Source of the DNA: Thermosynechococcus sp. NK55a
GTDB taxonomy: Bacteria > Cyanobacteriota > Cyanobacteriia > Thermosynechococcales > Thermosynechococcaceae
DNA length: 64,000 nucleotides
NCBI RefSeq assembly: GCF_000505665.1
Contig: NC_023033.1
Span: forward strand, 1,347,813 to 1,411,812
Direction: 5' to 3'
Below, in pieces: positions 17,575 to 26,996 of this stretch. Position 1 is the stretch's first letter. Each line of letters opens with the position of its first letter. The notes beneath the pieces are model-generated. The model made no database searches. It worked only from the letters and a program-made list of their open reading frames with translations, and was not told where the DNA came from. Position numbers and translations under genes: made by a program.

Positions 17575-18147
17575 TTAGGGGAGACGTTGAATCTCAGCGC
17601 GAAAGCCATTGACCTCCATAAAGGCACGCATCTGGGTGGCATTGGCCTCGTTTCGGAAACTTCCCACCTGTAGGGCGCGGCGCTGGCCAAGGGTAATGGG
17701 GACAACTTCGGGAACCAACGATCGCAGGCGTTCTTGATTGGCCACATCCTCCTCCCGTAAATCCAAAACAATCACCCGAAACCACGTTTTGGGAGCTACA
17801 GGAGCTAGTATTGCTGAGTCGGCGTTAGAAATCTCTGGTGGGGGGGGCAATTGATTCATCGCGCGATCGCTCCCCACAAATCCCATCGGAATCGGGTCAC
17901 TGGGCACCGGTAATCGTTCGCGGGAGCTGTCCAGCTGCGGCGGCGCTAGGGTGGGAATTGGAGCGGTACTCACCTCTGGGGCAGGGACGGGAATGGGGAT
18001 GACGGTATTCACCTCTGGCGGTGGCACGGGGATGGGAATCGGTTCTGCCGCGAATACGGGCGTCCCCCAACCCATTAGGATCAAACATAGGTGACTCAAC
18101 CACGGCTGGGAGTGAATGCTGAAACGGCTCATCAAAGACTTCATCAT
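17575..18147 (-). CDS. Exported Pro-rich protein with SPOR-like C-terminus
   Basis: 190 residues from the ATG at 18147. Signal peptide (~1-33, ending VFAAEP), then a Pro-rich low-complexity linker with PIPVPxPEV repeats (~35-110), then a ~70-residue C-terminal domain with the SPOR-like pattern ALQVGSFRNEANATQMRAFMEVNGF. SPOR domains bind denuded peptidoglycan. Probably periplasmic. It shares a 72-bp divergent promoter region with thiE. Family assignment rests on a short motif. Confidence 0.72.
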   Translation of the reverse strand: MMKSLMSRFSIHSQPWLSHLCLILMGWGTPVFAAEPIPIPVPPPEVNTVIPIPVPAPEVSTAPIPTLAPPQLDSSRERLPVPSDPIPMGFVGSDRAMNQLPPPPEISNADSAILAPVAPKTWFRVIVLDLREEDVANQERLRSLVPEVVPITLGQRRALQVGSFRNEANATQMRAFMEVNGFRAEIQRLP

Positions 18148-18219
18148 CGCTCTATCAACAACGCCGATGAACGGTGAACAGAACTGTGTTGATTCTTTTC
18201 TGTGGGGATCGGACGTGCT

Positions 18220-19287
18220 ATGCAAAATTTAGCTCCCGAATCTGAGGGGCAACGCATCCGGCGGATTCTTGATGCCAACCTTGACCGTGCCCGCGAAGGT
18301 TTGCGGGTGATTGAGGAATGGTGCCGCTTTGGCCGCGAAGATGCTAACCTCAGTGCAGAATGCAAAGATTTGCGCCAAACCCTAGGTCGCTACCATACTG
18401 AGGAGTTGCGGGCAGCACGGCAGACGGATCAGGATCCGGGGACTGCCTTAAGTCATCCCCAGGAGCGCGATCGCCGGACCCTTAGCGCGGTGCTCACCGC
18501 CAACTTTGCCCGTGTTCAAGAAGCCCTACGGGTGATTGAGGAGTATGGGAAATTAACGGATACCGAGCTGAGTGAAACCGCTAAAGCTCTACGCTATCGC
18601 GTTTACATTCTGGAGCAGGCCCTGAGCCTCAACCCGCTTCAAGCTCGACTGCGGCAACTGCAAGGGGCAAAGCTTTATCTGGTGACCGCCCCCAGCGATC
18701 GCCTACTGGAAATTGTTGAAGCTGCATTAAAGGGAGGATTGCCCCTGGTGCAATATCGCGATAAAACCAGCGATGATCATACCCGCCTGACAACGGCTCG
18801 CCACTTGCAAGCACTCTGCCAACGCTACGGCGCCCTGTTCTTGGTCAACGATCGCGTGGATATTGCCCTTGGCGCCAACGCCGATGGCGTGCACCTTGGA
18901 CAGACGGATATTCCCATGGAATTGGCGCGACAAATCCTAGGGCGCGATCGCCTGGTAGGACGTTCTACCACCAATGCGCAAGAACTGGAGCGGGCCATTG
19001 CCGAAGGTGCCGATTATGTCGGTGTTGGACCGATTTTTGCTACCCCCACCAAACCTGGTAAAGCAGCTGTTGGTTTTGACTATCTGCAATACGCCCGCAA
19101 ACACGCCCCGATGCCCCAGTTTGCCATTGGCGGGATTGATCTGAGCAACATTGAGGAGGTCATCAAGGCAGGAGCCACCCAAGTGGCTGTTGTTCGCGCC
19201 ATTATGGAGGCGACGGATCCGGAAGCGACAACGCGGGAGCTATTGCGACGCCTATCCCAAGGGAGGAACCATGACTTCGGCGGCTGA
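18220..19287 (+). CDS. thiE: Thiamine-phosphate synthase (long cyanobacterial form)
   Basis: 355 residues from the ATG at 18220; a GTG at 18202 would add six residues. Joins HMP-PP and HET-P to thiamine phosphate. The N-terminal ~135 residues are an extra helical domain with two copies of REGLRVIEE/QEALRVIEE, typical of cyanobacterial ThiE; the C-terminal TIM barrel has QYRDKTSD, VNDRVDIALGANADGVHLGQTD, VGVGPIFATPTK and FAIGGI. The end overlaps the next gene by 17 bases. Confidence 0.94.
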   Translation: MQNLAPESEGQRIRRILDANLDRAREGLRVIEEWCRFGREDANLSAECKDLRQTLGRYHTEELRAARQTDQDPGTALSHPQERDRRTLSAVLTANFARVQEALRVIEEYGKLTDTELSETAKALRYRVYILEQALSLNPLQARLRQLQGAKLYLVTAPSDRLLEIVEAALKGGLPLVQYRDKTSDDHTRLTTARHLQALCQRYGALFLVNDRVDIALGANADGVHLGQTDIPMELARQILGRDRLVGRSTTNAQELERAIAEGADYVGVGPIFATPTKPGKAAVGFDYLQYARKHAPMPQFAIGGIDLSNIEEVIKAGATQVAVVRAIMEATDPEATTRELLRRLSQGRNHDFGG

Positions 19288-20455
19288 GATTACTGCTGCT
19301 GTGCGGCAACTGTATAATACCTATCCTTTTCCCCCGGAACCGCTCCTTGCTGGGCCACCGCCGGGGTATAACTGGCGCTGGTCTTGGCCAGCAGCCTATA
19401 GCTTTTGCACAGGGCGTTATCCTTCCCAATTAGATGTTGCCATTCTCGATGCCGGCTGTGGCACGGGTGTGGGGACGGAATATCTAGCCCATTTGAATCC
19501 GCAGGCAAAGATTACTGCTTTGGATCTCAGTGAGGGTGCTTTGGAAATTGCCCGCGAACGCTGCCGGCGATCGGGCGCCACCAATGTCCAATTTCACCAC
19601 CTTAGCCTAGAGGACGTGGCGCAACTGGGGCAAACCTTCCAGATGATTAACTGTGTCGGGGTGCTGCACCACCTGCCGGAGCCGCAGCGGGGGATTCAAG
19701 CCCTTGCCGATGTCCTTGCCCCCGGCGGCATTTTTCATATCTTTGTCTATGGTGAATACGGTCGCTGGGAAATTAAGCTGATGCAGCAGGCCATTGCCCT
19801 TCTTCAGGGGAGCGATCGCCACAACTATCGCGAGGGAGTGGCTATTGGACGACAACTCTTTGCGGCATTGCCGGAGAACAATCGCCTGAAAAAGCGGGAG
19901 CAGGAGCGCTGGAGTCTTGAGAATCAGCGGGATGAATGCTTTGCCGATATGTATGTGCATCCCCAGGAAATTGACTATACGATCGCCGGCCTATTTGAGC
20001 TCATTCGTGCTTCAGGCTTAGAATTTATCGGCTTTTCCAACCCTCAAGTTTGGCAGCTAGAGCGGCTATTGGGCAGCCAGCCGGAACTGTTGCAACGGGC
20101 ACAGCAACTCGACCCCATCCAGCAATATCAACTCATTGAGTGCCTTGACCCTGAGGCCATGACCCACTTTGAGTTCTTTTTGGCTAAGCCGCCACTGCCG
20201 CGTCACGATTGGGCAGCAGATCGGGACCTCTTGGCAGCGATTCCCTGGCGCCACCCCTGCATTGACAGTTGGCCAGGGGCCTGTGTCTTTAACTGCCACT
20301 ACGAGGTGATCCACCTCAACCAGGCCGAACAACAGTTCTTGAACGCTGCCAGCGGTAAGGCAACTGTGGCTGAGTTATTGGCACAACAGCCAGACTTTGA
20401 CCTAGCGGGGGTGCGATCGCTCCTTGAGCGGCACTTACTTCTCTTGGGAGTCTAA
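19271..20455 (+). CDS. Class I SAM-dependent methyltransferase
   Basis: 394 residues from the ATG at 19271, preceded by GGGAGG. SAM-binding motif I LDAGCGTGVGTEYL (~58-71), motif II ITALDLSEGAL, and the post-motif VGVLHHLPEPQRGIQAL. The C-terminal ~200 residues have no motif I recognise; N-terminal YNTYPFPPEP is typical of a cyanobacterial family. Substrate unknown. Overlaps thiE and is followed 3 bases later by ygfZ. Confidence 0.85.
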   Translation: MTSAAEITAAVRQLYNTYPFPPEPLLAGPPPGYNWRWSWPAAYSFCTGRYPSQLDVAILDAGCGTGVGTEYLAHLNPQAKITALDLSEGALEIARERCRRSGATNVQFHHLSLEDVAQLGQTFQMINCVGVLHHLPEPQRGIQALADVLAPGGIFHIFVYGEYGRWEIKLMQQAIALLQGSDRHNYREGVAIGRQLFAALPENNRLKKREQERWSLENQRDECFADMYVHPQEIDYTIAGLFELIRASGLEFIGFSNPQVWQLERLLGSQPELLQRAQQLDPIQQYQLIECLDPEAMTHFEFFLAKPPLPRHDWAADRDLLAAIPWRHPCIDSWPGACVFNCHYEVIHLNQAEQQFLNAASGKATVAELLAQQPDFDLAGVRSLLERHLLLLGV

Positions 20456-20458
20456 AGC

Positions 20459-21400
20459 ATGACGGATCTACTGGAAACAGTCTCTACAAGTGGTGCGGTC
20501 TATGATTGCAGTCATTGGGGGCGGCTGCGCCTCACGGGGGGCGATCGCCTGAAGTTTTTGCACAATCAAAGCTCAAATCACTGCCTTGCCCTGCAACCCG
20601 GTCAAGGGGCTGACACCGTTTTCTTGACCTCAACCGCCCGCACCCTTGATCTTGTCACTCTCCTGGTCCATCAGGAGTGGGTGGATCTACTGGTATCACC
20701 GCAGCGCCGCGAGTTTCTCCTAAAGTGGCTTGATAAGTACATTTTCTTTGGCGATGATGTCCAACTCAGCGATCGCACCCCTGAGAGCTATTGCTATCGA
20801 GTTTTTGGGAGCGTTGCTGAAAAGATGACTGCCCAGTTTGGCCTAGGACCATTGGCCAATCCCTACGATCATGTCACCATCACCCATGAAGATGCCCCCT
20901 TAACCCTTGCTGCCACCAGTGGCTTAGCCATTCCCGGTTTAACCCTTTGGAGCGATCGCCCCCTCAGGGATCTCCTGAGCCCCTATCCCCAACTCAGTGA
21001 TACCGACTGGGAGCACCTGCGCATCCGCCAAGGTCGACCCGCTGCCGATGCCGAACTCACCGAAGCGTACAACCCCCTGGAAGGACGGTTAGGGCATACC
21101 ATTTCTTTTAATAAGGGCTGCTATATCGGCCAAGAGACAATCGCTCGTCTGAACACCTACCAAGGAGTCAAACAACACCTCTGGGGACTGGAATTCACCG
21201 CGGCAGTGACACCACCTACACCCTTAATCCTAGAGGGTGAAAAAGTGGGTCTTGTTACCAGTTGCACTCCCCTAGGGAGGGGTGCCTTTGGCCTTGGGTA
21301 TGTGCGCACAAAAGTTGGTGGGGCTGGCCTAACGTTGCACACCCCAGAGGGCGTCATGGCCCAGGTAGTTGAGGTACCCTTCTTAAGAACTGTTGTCTAA
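20459..21400 (+). CDS. ygfZ: YgfZ/GcvT-type folate-binding protein
   Basis: 313 residues with the YgfZ signature KGCYIGQE (~218-225), whose Cys is needed in E. coli YgfZ for support of Fe-S enzymes. N-terminal LRLTGGDRLKFLHNQSSN matches the GcvT fold. Expected to bind tetrahydrofolate and help Fe-S protein maintenance or tRNA modification. Confidence 0.9.
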   Translation: MTDLLETVSTSGAVYDCSHWGRLRLTGGDRLKFLHNQSSNHCLALQPGQGADTVFLTSTARTLDLVTLLVHQEWVDLLVSPQRREFLLKWLDKYIFFGDDVQLSDRTPESYCYRVFGSVAEKMTAQFGLGPLANPYDHVTITHEDAPLTLAATSGLAIPGLTLWSDRPLRDLLSPYPQLSDTDWEHLRIRQGRPAADAELTEAYNPLEGRLGHTISFNKGCYIGQETIARLNTYQGVKQHLWGLEFTAAVTPPTPLILEGEKVGLVTSCTPLGRGAFGLGYVRTKVGGAGLTLHTPEGVMAQVVEVPFLRTVV

Positions 21401-21473
21401 AAATACTCTCATTAGAGAATGTTATAATCCAATCGGCTCGTGCAGACATTTACTGAGCGAAGGAAGGAAGCCT

Positions 21474-21884
21474 ATGGCCACGGCACAGGTACTAGCGTTC
21501 ATGCAAAAGACCGCTGAGGATGCCCAACTGCGGGATGAATTGGAAAAACTGCTGGGGGTCGGAGATGGCAACATTAGTGGGGCTGCCGAACTAGATGCCG
21601 AGGAGCTGGCGGCGCTGCGGGGAGAAATGGCGCCGAAAGTAGTGGATTTTGCCAGTCAGCATGGGTTTGAATTTTCCACCGATGAGCTAATTCAGGTGGT
21701 TGATTCCTTTGCCCAGCACCAAGCAGGGGAAATGAGCGATGAGGAATTTTCAGGGATTTTAGGGGTTCCGGTGAACAGGGATCACGCTGAACACAAAACT
21801 AAAGTGACCAATCCGCTTCAGCGCCTCGCCCGCTACCTTAGTAAAACCTATTTGGGTATAGGTGCGGATGAGGAGAGCGAATAA
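21474..21884 (+). CDS. Nif11-domain protein
   Basis: 136 residues from the ATG at 21474, preceded by AAGGAAGG. Nif11 halves are visible: [20 protein letters not shown] and [21 protein letters not shown], separated by a ~30-residue acidic insert. There is no double-glycine cleavage site with a small core peptide, so it is unlikely to be a lanthipeptide precursor. The tail is basic and ends in an acidic DEESE. Overlaps yvcK by 17 bases. Confidence 0.8.
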   Translation: MATAQVLAFMQKTAEDAQLRDELEKLLGVGDGNISGAAELDAEELAALRGEMAPKVVDFASQHGFEFSTDELIQVVDSFAQHQAGEMSDEEFSGILGVPVNRDHAEHKTKVTNPLQRLARYLSKTYLGIGADEESE

Positions 21885-23217
21885 GGCTCAACAACTCTCA
21901 GTGAGACTGCGTCCGGCACGTCGTAAAATCCGCTTGTGGTCCCAATGGCTTCTGCCTGGGCTACTGGTGAAGCGATGGCTCCTCATTAGTGCCGTTGGGG
22001 TTTTGCTTGCTAGTCTGGGCTTTGCCATTAGCATCAATCTCACCCCTATTTTTTACTTCTTGCAATTTCTGGAGCAGTTCCTCCAGAGTGTGGCGCGTTT
22101 TGTGCCCAGTTACATCAGTGGCCCTTTACTGCTCCTTGGGGGGTTGGCACTGATTGCTTGGGGTTATGCGCGTACCCTGGGTTCCATTACCGAAGTGCTG
22201 TTGCCAGAAGATGATCAAGCCCTGGTGGAGCGACTCCTCACCTATCGGCGCCTGGGGCGAGGACCGAAAATTGTTGCCATTGGGGGTGGGACGGGGCTGT
22301 CAACGCTCCTGCGGGGACTAAAGCTTTATAGTTCCAATATCACCGCCATTGTGACGATGGCCGATGATGGTGGCTCATCCGGGCGACTGCGGCGGGAAAT
22401 CGGGGTGCTGCCACCGGGGGATATTCGCAACTGCTTGGCGGCTTTGGCGGATGAGGAAAAAATTGTTACTGAACTGTTTCAGTATCGCTTTGAGGCGGGG
22501 GATGGCTTGGCGGGACATAGTTTTGGCAATTTGTTTCTGACGGCGATGACAAATATCACCGGGGATCTGGAGCGGGCGATCGCCACCAGCTCAGCAGTCT
22601 TAGCCATTCGCGGTCAAGTGTTGCCAGCCACCCTAACAGATATGACCCTTTGGGCCCGTCTTGCCGATGGTCGCCTTATCCATGGAGAGTCGAACATTAC
22701 CGCCGCCCGGGGCAAAATTGTCGAAATTGGCTGCTCGCCCCCAGCCCCCAAAGCTCTGCCCCGCGCTATTCAAGCCCTCCGTGACGCCGACTACATTATT
22801 CTTGGCCCCGGCAGTCTCTATACCAGTATCATTCCCAATCTCTTGGTGCCTGAGATTGCCCAAGCCCTAGCAGAACGCCAGTGCCCCTGTGTGTATGTCT
22901 GCAACATTATGACGCAGCCGGGGGAAACCGATGGCTATACCGTTGGTGACCATGTGCGTGCTCTCGATACCGTTACGGGCGATCGCCTGTTCGATGCCGT
23001 GCTGGTGCAAAAATATCCCCCCAGTGCCGCTCACCGTGAACGCTATGCGCAGCAGGGCAGTACCGTTGTGGCCATTGATCGGGAAGAACTCGCTCGCCAA
23101 AACTGCCGGCTGATCCTTGCGGATGTCATGGATGAATCCACGCCCACCGTGCGCCATCATTCGCAAAAGTTAGCGGCGATTCTGATGCGCTGGTATCAGC
23201 GGGTGCGATCGCTCTAG
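21868..23217 (+). CDS. YvcK/CofD-like gluconeogenesis factor with N-terminal membrane segment
   Basis: About 449 residues from the ATG at 21868 (GTG at 21862 is possible). Two hydrophobic segments (~30-60 and ~75-105) precede the soluble domain with [26 protein letters not shown] and [14 protein letters not shown], the YvcK signature for binding UDP-GlcNAc. In other bacteria YvcK balances carbon flow and cell-wall synthesis. The membrane anchor is common in cyanobacterial members. Confidence 0.9.
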   Translation: MRRANKAQQLSVRLRPARRKIRLWSQWLLPGLLVKRWLLISAVGVLLASLGFAISINLTPIFYFLQFLEQFLQSVARFVPSYISGPLLLLGGLALIAWGYARTLGSITEVLLPEDDQALVERLLTYRRLGRGPKIVAIGGGTGLSTLLRGLKLYSSNITAIVTMADDGGSSGRLRREIGVLPPGDIRNCLAALADEEKIVTELFQYRFEAGDGLAGHSFGNLFLTAMTNITGDLERAIATSSAVLAIRGQVLPATLTDMTLWARLADGRLIHGESNITAARGKIVEIGCSPPAPKALPRAIQALRDADYIILGPGSLYTSIIPNLLVPEIAQALAERQCPCVYVCNIMTQPGETDGYTVGDHVRALDTVTGDRLFDAVLVQKYPPSAAHRERYAQQGSTVVAIDREELARQNCRLILADVMDESTPTVRHHSQKLAAILMRWYQRVRSL

Positions 23218-23280
23218 CCTTGTGCCCTGGGAAGGTGATCCTTAATAATAGAACCGTTGCCCTTGGGTGTGTGGCCTGCC

Positions 23281-23871
23281 ATGTCCTTGGAACTTCTGCG
23301 ATCGCTGGTGTGGATGGACTACCGCCTTGCGGTCCTCTTTACCGTGGTTATTCCCTTGATCCTGCTGCTGTGGTCAACGATTAAAAACGTACCAGCGATT
23401 ACCCAACTCCTGATTATCTACTGGCGAGTCTCTAGTCTGTTGGCAATTACCGTGTATCTGATGATGCCACAGTGGCCAGTGGCCTACGTCACAGGATTTA
23501 TGGCCTTGGTGTTGATTCCCATTAGCCTCTGGTTTTGGGTCGATCTCAATGAAGAAATTAGCGATCGCCAAGATTTGATTGGTCAGGTCTTTAGTAGCTG
23601 GCGCTGGGGGGTAACGCTCTACTGCGTTCTTGCCGCCATTGGTCAGGCCTTCTATCTGCGCTGTGGGTTTGTTGCTGGCGCGGTTCAGACCCCCAGCTGC
23701 CAAGTCTGGCTCGAGCCACCCCTGATGTTCAAAGGGATTTTCCATGCCCAAGCTCGCGCTGGCACCCTTGGCTTCTTTGCGGCAGTTGCCCTTGTCATGT
23801 ATATGCTCTATCTCAGCTACTTTGTTTTTGTGCGCTTACCCAAGCAGGGGCGATCGGCCACGGGGCTATAG
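23281..23871 (+). CDS. DUF3177 family membrane protein
   Basis: 196 residues from the ATG at 23281. Five or so hydrophobic segments (~15-35, ~45-65, ~70-90, ~110-130, ~165-185). Fits the cyanobacterial DUF3177 family, function unknown. The following methyltransferase gene starts 2 bases after its stop. Confidence 0.8.
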   Translation: MSLELLRSLVWMDYRLAVLFTVVIPLILLLWSTIKNVPAITQLLIIYWRVSSLLAITVYLMMPQWPVAYVTGFMALVLIPISLWFWVDLNEEISDRQDLIGQVFSSWRWGVTLYCVLAAIGQAFYLRCGFVAGAVQTPSCQVWLEPPLMFKGIFHAQARAGTLGFFAAVALVMYMLYLSYFVFVRLPKQGRSATGL

Positions 23872-23873
23872 CC

Positions 23874-24530
23874 ATGCCGCTGCCACGCATTCTTGAACCC
23901 GAGGTCATGGAGACACCAGAAACCGCTGCTGCCTATGACGCAATGGATTTTACTGCTGTTAACACTGCCTTCTGTGAAGATTTAGCCGCGGTCTTGCCCA
24001 CTGTGGAGCAACCTCTAAGGGTTTTGGATGTGGGTACAGGGAACGGGCGAATTCTGCAAATGCTGCATCAACGGTACCCCCATTGGCAACTGACAGGGAT
24101 TGACCTCAGTCCAGCCATGTTGGCGATCGCTCGCCACCACAGTCCACAATTAACCTTTATTGAAGGGGACGCCAAAACTTTGCCCTTTGCCGCAGCCCGC
24201 TTTGATGTGGTCATCAGCAATAGCCTTGTCCACCACCTAGCCGACCCTCAGCCCGCCCTAGGGGAAATGCTGCGGGTGCTCCGTCCCCAGGGTACCCTAT
24301 TTATTCGCGATCTCTGTCGTCCGCAAACGCTGGCAGAACTGCAAGCCTTGGTTGAGCAATATGCTGGCCAAGACACACCTGAACAGCAGCAACTTTTTGC
24401 TGACTCCCTCCATGCGGCACTGACCCTAAGGGAAATGAGTGATCTCTTGAGAACATTGCCGCAGCCGCCGCAGCAGTGGCAAGCCACCCTCACCTCTGAT
24501 CGCCATTGGACCGTCGTGGCACAGCGCTAA
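23874..24530 (+). CDS. Class I SAM-dependent methyltransferase (small molecule type)
   Basis: 218 residues. Motif I LDVGTGNGRILQML (~50-63), LTGIDLSPAMLAIAR, then VISNSLVHHLADPQPALGEMLRVLRPQGTLFIRDL, the Methyltransf_11 pattern. Substrate unknown. The stop codon TAA shares its last A with the ATG of the next gene (TAATG). Confidence 0.85.
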   Translation: MPLPRILEPEVMETPETAAAYDAMDFTAVNTAFCEDLAAVLPTVEQPLRVLDVGTGNGRILQMLHQRYPHWQLTGIDLSPAMLAIARHHSPQLTFIEGDAKTLPFAAARFDVVISNSLVHHLADPQPALGEMLRVLRPQGTLFIRDLCRPQTLAELQALVEQYAGQDTPEQQQLFADSLHAALTLREMSDLLRTLPQPPQQWQATLTSDRHWTVVAQR

Positions 24531-25090
24531 TGAACCGACGGCAATACTTTATGGCTTTGTTGCCCAATGCCAAAATTCAGGCTGAAGTGACCTGCCTCAA
24601 GCAGTATTGTTGCGATCGCTACCAAAGCCAAGCGGCCCTGCGCTCTCCTCCCCATGTCACCCTCTATCCCCCCTTTTGGTGGCCGGATGCGGCAGTAGCA
24701 GCTCTGGAGCAGGCCCTAGAAACCTTTTCCTACCAAGCCGCTCCCGTGGAATTAATCTTCGATGGCTTTGCTGCCTTTGCGCCGCGAGTCATTTATATTC
24801 ACGTGGCACCCACCCCAGCCCTAAAAGACCTCCAAGCACAGCTCGTCAAAGCAGTAGTGAAGCCCCTGAACCTTCCCCCGACGCAACGCCATCCCTTTAC
24901 CCCCCACATGACGATTGCCTTTCGCGATTTAACCAAGGAGAACTTTCGCCACGCCTGGGCCGAATTTCAGGAGAAACCCTTTACTGCCCGCTGTTGGGTA
25001 TCCCACCTCACACTGCTGGTGCACAATGGCCGACGCTGGCAGATCTATCGTGAATTTTTGTTAAGAAATTTTGCCCCTGCTGCCCCTTGA
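24530..25090 (+). CDS. 2'-5' RNA ligase superfamily (2H phosphoesterase) protein
   Basis: 186 residues from the ATG that overlaps the previous stop. The two HxTx motifs of 2H phosphoesterases are present: PHVTLYPPF and PHMTIAFRD. Members cleave or join 2'-5' or cyclic phosphodiesters in RNA; the substrate here is unknown. Confidence 0.87.
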   Translation: MNRRQYFMALLPNAKIQAEVTCLKQYCCDRYQSQAALRSPPHVTLYPPFWWPDAAVAALEQALETFSYQAAPVELIFDGFAAFAPRVIYIHVAPTPALKDLQAQLVKAVVKPLNLPPTQRHPFTPHMTIAFRDLTKENFRHAWAEFQEKPFTARCWVSHLTLLVHNGRRWQIYREFLLRNFAPAAP

Positions 25091-25096
25091 AATCAA

Positions 25097-25129
25097 TTGG
25101 CAACAAGTCAATGACTTGATTTTTGCCAA
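25097..25129 (+). terminator. Hairpin after the 2H phosphoesterase gene
   Basis: Seven bases after the stop: outer stem TTGGCAA/TTGCCAA and inner stem CAAGTCA/TGACTTG, with ATTT bulged on the 3' side. No T-run follows, so it may protect the 3' end rather than terminate. Confidence 0.45.
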
Positions 25130-25485
25130 CCGCGGAATTATGATGCAAGGAACACTTTTCTCTCAGACTTCCTAAAATCAGAAGTAGAGCCCTTTGCCCA
25201 AGGATGGCACACGCTCAAAACTGTGAAAGCCCCGGGGGGAGAGAATTGTCTTTCCTAATATTTTAGATATTTTAGATAAAGGGTTGTAAGAGAATATTAA
25301 AACCTTGGTAGCGATAAATACTTAGTTACTTTCATGCTATGGGACCTGAGGAAAGTGCTGATATGAGGGGGATAGTTGTGTTTTCTGTCCTTTGGAACAA
25401 CAGAGTTGAATTCAGCCCCTTCCATGATCTGAGGAATTTTAGGGAGTCAATGTATCAGCAGTAGCCCATTGCTGAGGACAAGGTT
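25130..25485. other. Intergenic region upstream of the PadR gene
   Basis: About 355 bases without a credible gene. It is AT-rich at 25250-25330, with ATTTTAGATATTTTAGATA as a short direct repeat near 25260. No tRNA or clear promoter hexamer pair was found; the PadR gene has only weak Shine-Dalgarno bases (GAGGACAAGG). Confidence 0.5.
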
Positions 25486-25851
25486 ATGAAACTGGAAGAT
25501 ATCTACACCTTTTTCCGCCAACCACCGCCCGTTTACCTGAGTAAGGAAGTTGCAGTGTGCTATGTGCTTTATACCCTTGTGGAAAAAGGGGATTCCTATG
25601 GCACGGCACTGATTCAAGCCATTGAAAATGAATATCCCCTCTACCGCCTATCCGATACTGTTCTCTACAGTGCCCTCAAATTCCTAGAAGATGAGGGGAT
25701 TATTGATGGCTATTGGAAAAAGGTCGAAGGTCGCGGTCGGCCTCGGCGGATGTACCACATTGTCGGCGAAAAGGAGCAACAGGCGCGAGAACTTTCGGAG
25801 CTTTGGCTGCGCTATTTGCAGGAACATCCCCACCGTCAGGAATCATCTTAG
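25486..25851 (+). CDS. PadR family transcriptional regulator
   Basis: 121 residues. Winged helix with the PadR pattern: VLYTLVEKGDSYGTALIQAIE, the recognition part LSDTVLYSALKFLEDEGII, and the wing KVEGRGRPRRMYHIV, then a short dimerisation helix. The long 5' region and single-gene layout suggest self-regulation. The clock-related cyanobacterial protein Pex belongs to this family, but I cannot say whether this is its orthologue. Ends overlap the convergent glycosylase by 4 bases. Confidence 0.88.
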   Translation: MKLEDIYTFFRQPPPVYLSKEVAVCYVLYTLVEKGDSYGTALIQAIENEYPLYRLSDTVLYSALKFLEDEGIIDGYWKKVEGRGRPRRMYHIVGEKEQQARELSELWLRYLQEHPHRQESS

Positions 25852-26555
25852 GAGTCGAGCTGGCGCAGGCGATCGCGCACGGCTTGGATATCCTGCCACG
25901 TCAACCATTTGGGGCTGCCCGGCTCCCGCGAGTTATTGCGCAATAGATAGGCTGGATGAAAGATGGGCATACACCAGCGCCCCTGCCATTCAATCCACTG
26001 GCCACGAATTTTTGTAATCCCGCGATTATCTTTCAGCAATCCAGACACAGCCGTTGCCCCCGCCAGCAGAATAATGCGGGGGTTGACCAAGCGAATCTGC
26101 TCTAATAAGTAGGGTATACAGGCCGCTGCTTCAATGGGTGTTGGGACACGGTTGCCAGGAGGACGGCATTTAACAATGTTGCAGATATAGGCGTCCCGCT
26201 CACTGTCGAGATTGACCGAAGCAAGGATTTTATCGAGGAGTTGCCCCGCCTTACCAACAAAGGGGCGGCCACTTTCATCCTCTGCTTGACCTGGTCCTTC
26301 CCCAATAATCATCAACTTGGCAGCAGGATTACCCCGGCTGACCACCACATGGGTACGGCTGGCTGCTAAATCACAGCGTTGACACTGCTGACAATGTGCC
26401 GCAAGGGCCTGCAAGTTGCGGTAGGTGCCAGCGGGGATGGGCACCTCAGCCCGTAGGGGAATTTGATCATAGGTGGCAGCATCCAGGGGCGTCGCTGGTG
26501 CAGGTTCAGCTTCTGTGGGGCTGTCAAATAAGCTAAATTGCAACGGCTCACTCAT
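25848..26555 (-). CDS. Family 4 uracil-DNA glycosylase (Fe-S)
   Basis: 235 residues. Catalytic and uracil-binding motif GEGPGQAEDESGRPFVGKAG, cluster cysteines C55 and C58 (HCQQC) plus the later pair in VKCRPPGNR and AAACIPYL, and the C-terminal FHPAYLLRN. Removes uracil from DNA in base-excision repair; the family is common in thermophiles. The N-terminal ~40 residues are a variable extension. Confidence 0.92.
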   Translation of the reverse strand: MSEPLQFSLFDSPTEAEPAPATPLDAATYDQIPLRAEVPIPAGTYRNLQALAAHCQQCQRCDLAASRTHVVVSRGNPAAKLMIIGEGPGQAEDESGRPFVGKAGQLLDKILASVNLDSERDAYICNIVKCRPPGNRVPTPIEAAACIPYLLEQIRLVNPRIILLAGATAVSGLLKDNRGITKIRGQWIEWQGRWCMPIFHPAYLLRNNSREPGSPKWLTWQDIQAVRDRLRQLDS

Positions 26556-26879
26556 GCAGATCGTAAATTCCTGAGAATAATGTTAAAGAAACTTCACGAA
26601 ACTTAGGAAAAACTTAGGACAAGTCACACCAATTTTATGGCGATCGCCAGAACCTTAATTTATCTCACAAAAGTATTTTACAAATTAATAACTACGACGA
26701 AACAGGTTTCCCACTGCATTGTATAAAAAATACCTGAAGGGTTTAACAACACGGCCGTTGTTTCCCAGGCCCCTTTGCGGAACAACCCATCAGTGATCGT
26801 TAGACCTTTCCGTCACGCCAAGAGCGTTGCACGTTTTTTAAAAAACACACCAAGGATCAGCTTGGTCGCTCTCGGGTTG
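26556..26879. promoter_or_regulatory. Upstream region of the phycocyanin operon
   Basis: No credible gene. The first half is AT-rich and holds a -10-like TATAAA near 26721. Two inverted repeats follow: AACAAC-N6-GTTGTT near 26745 and ACCAAG-GATCAG-CTTGGT at 26849-26866. The distance to cpcB implies a leader of up to ~250 bases. The transcription start was not established. Confidence 0.5.
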
Positions 26880-26955
26880 CTTGACACAGCCCTTAGGGAG
26901 TTGCTGATCAACCCCCTAAAAATCCTGCCTTTTCTCTGTGGGCAGGAATGTCAAG
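26880..26955 (+). promoter_or_regulatory. Predicted three-way-junction RNA leader of cpcB
   Basis: By hand pairing, CTTGACA (26880-26886) pairs perfectly with TGTCAAG (26949-26955) and closes two hairpins: 26893-26919 (TTAGGG/CCCTAA, then GTTG/CAAC, loop CTGAT, one A-C mismatch) and 26923-26947 (TCCTGCC/GGCAGGA, 11-base loop). All 24 listed pairs are Watson-Crick. The ribosome-binding site AAGGAG lies just 3' of the element, so it could protect the mRNA or control translation. Confidence 0.6.
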
Positions 26956-26996
26956 AAGGTCTCACTTCTTTAATAACCTTTAAGGAGAATTGATCC

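Noticed and set aside
18148-18219. TPP riboswitch ahead of thiE
   Set aside because: Only 72 bases separate the divergent genes and no THI-box core (CUGAGA) is present.
21474-21884. Nif11 protein as a lanthipeptide or other RiPP precursor
   Set aside because: No double-glycine leader end with a Cys-rich core, and no modification enzymes nearby.
26775-26993. Small forward frame upstream of cpcB
   Set aside because: It coincides with the structured leader; the stems explain the sequence better than a 72-residue protein.
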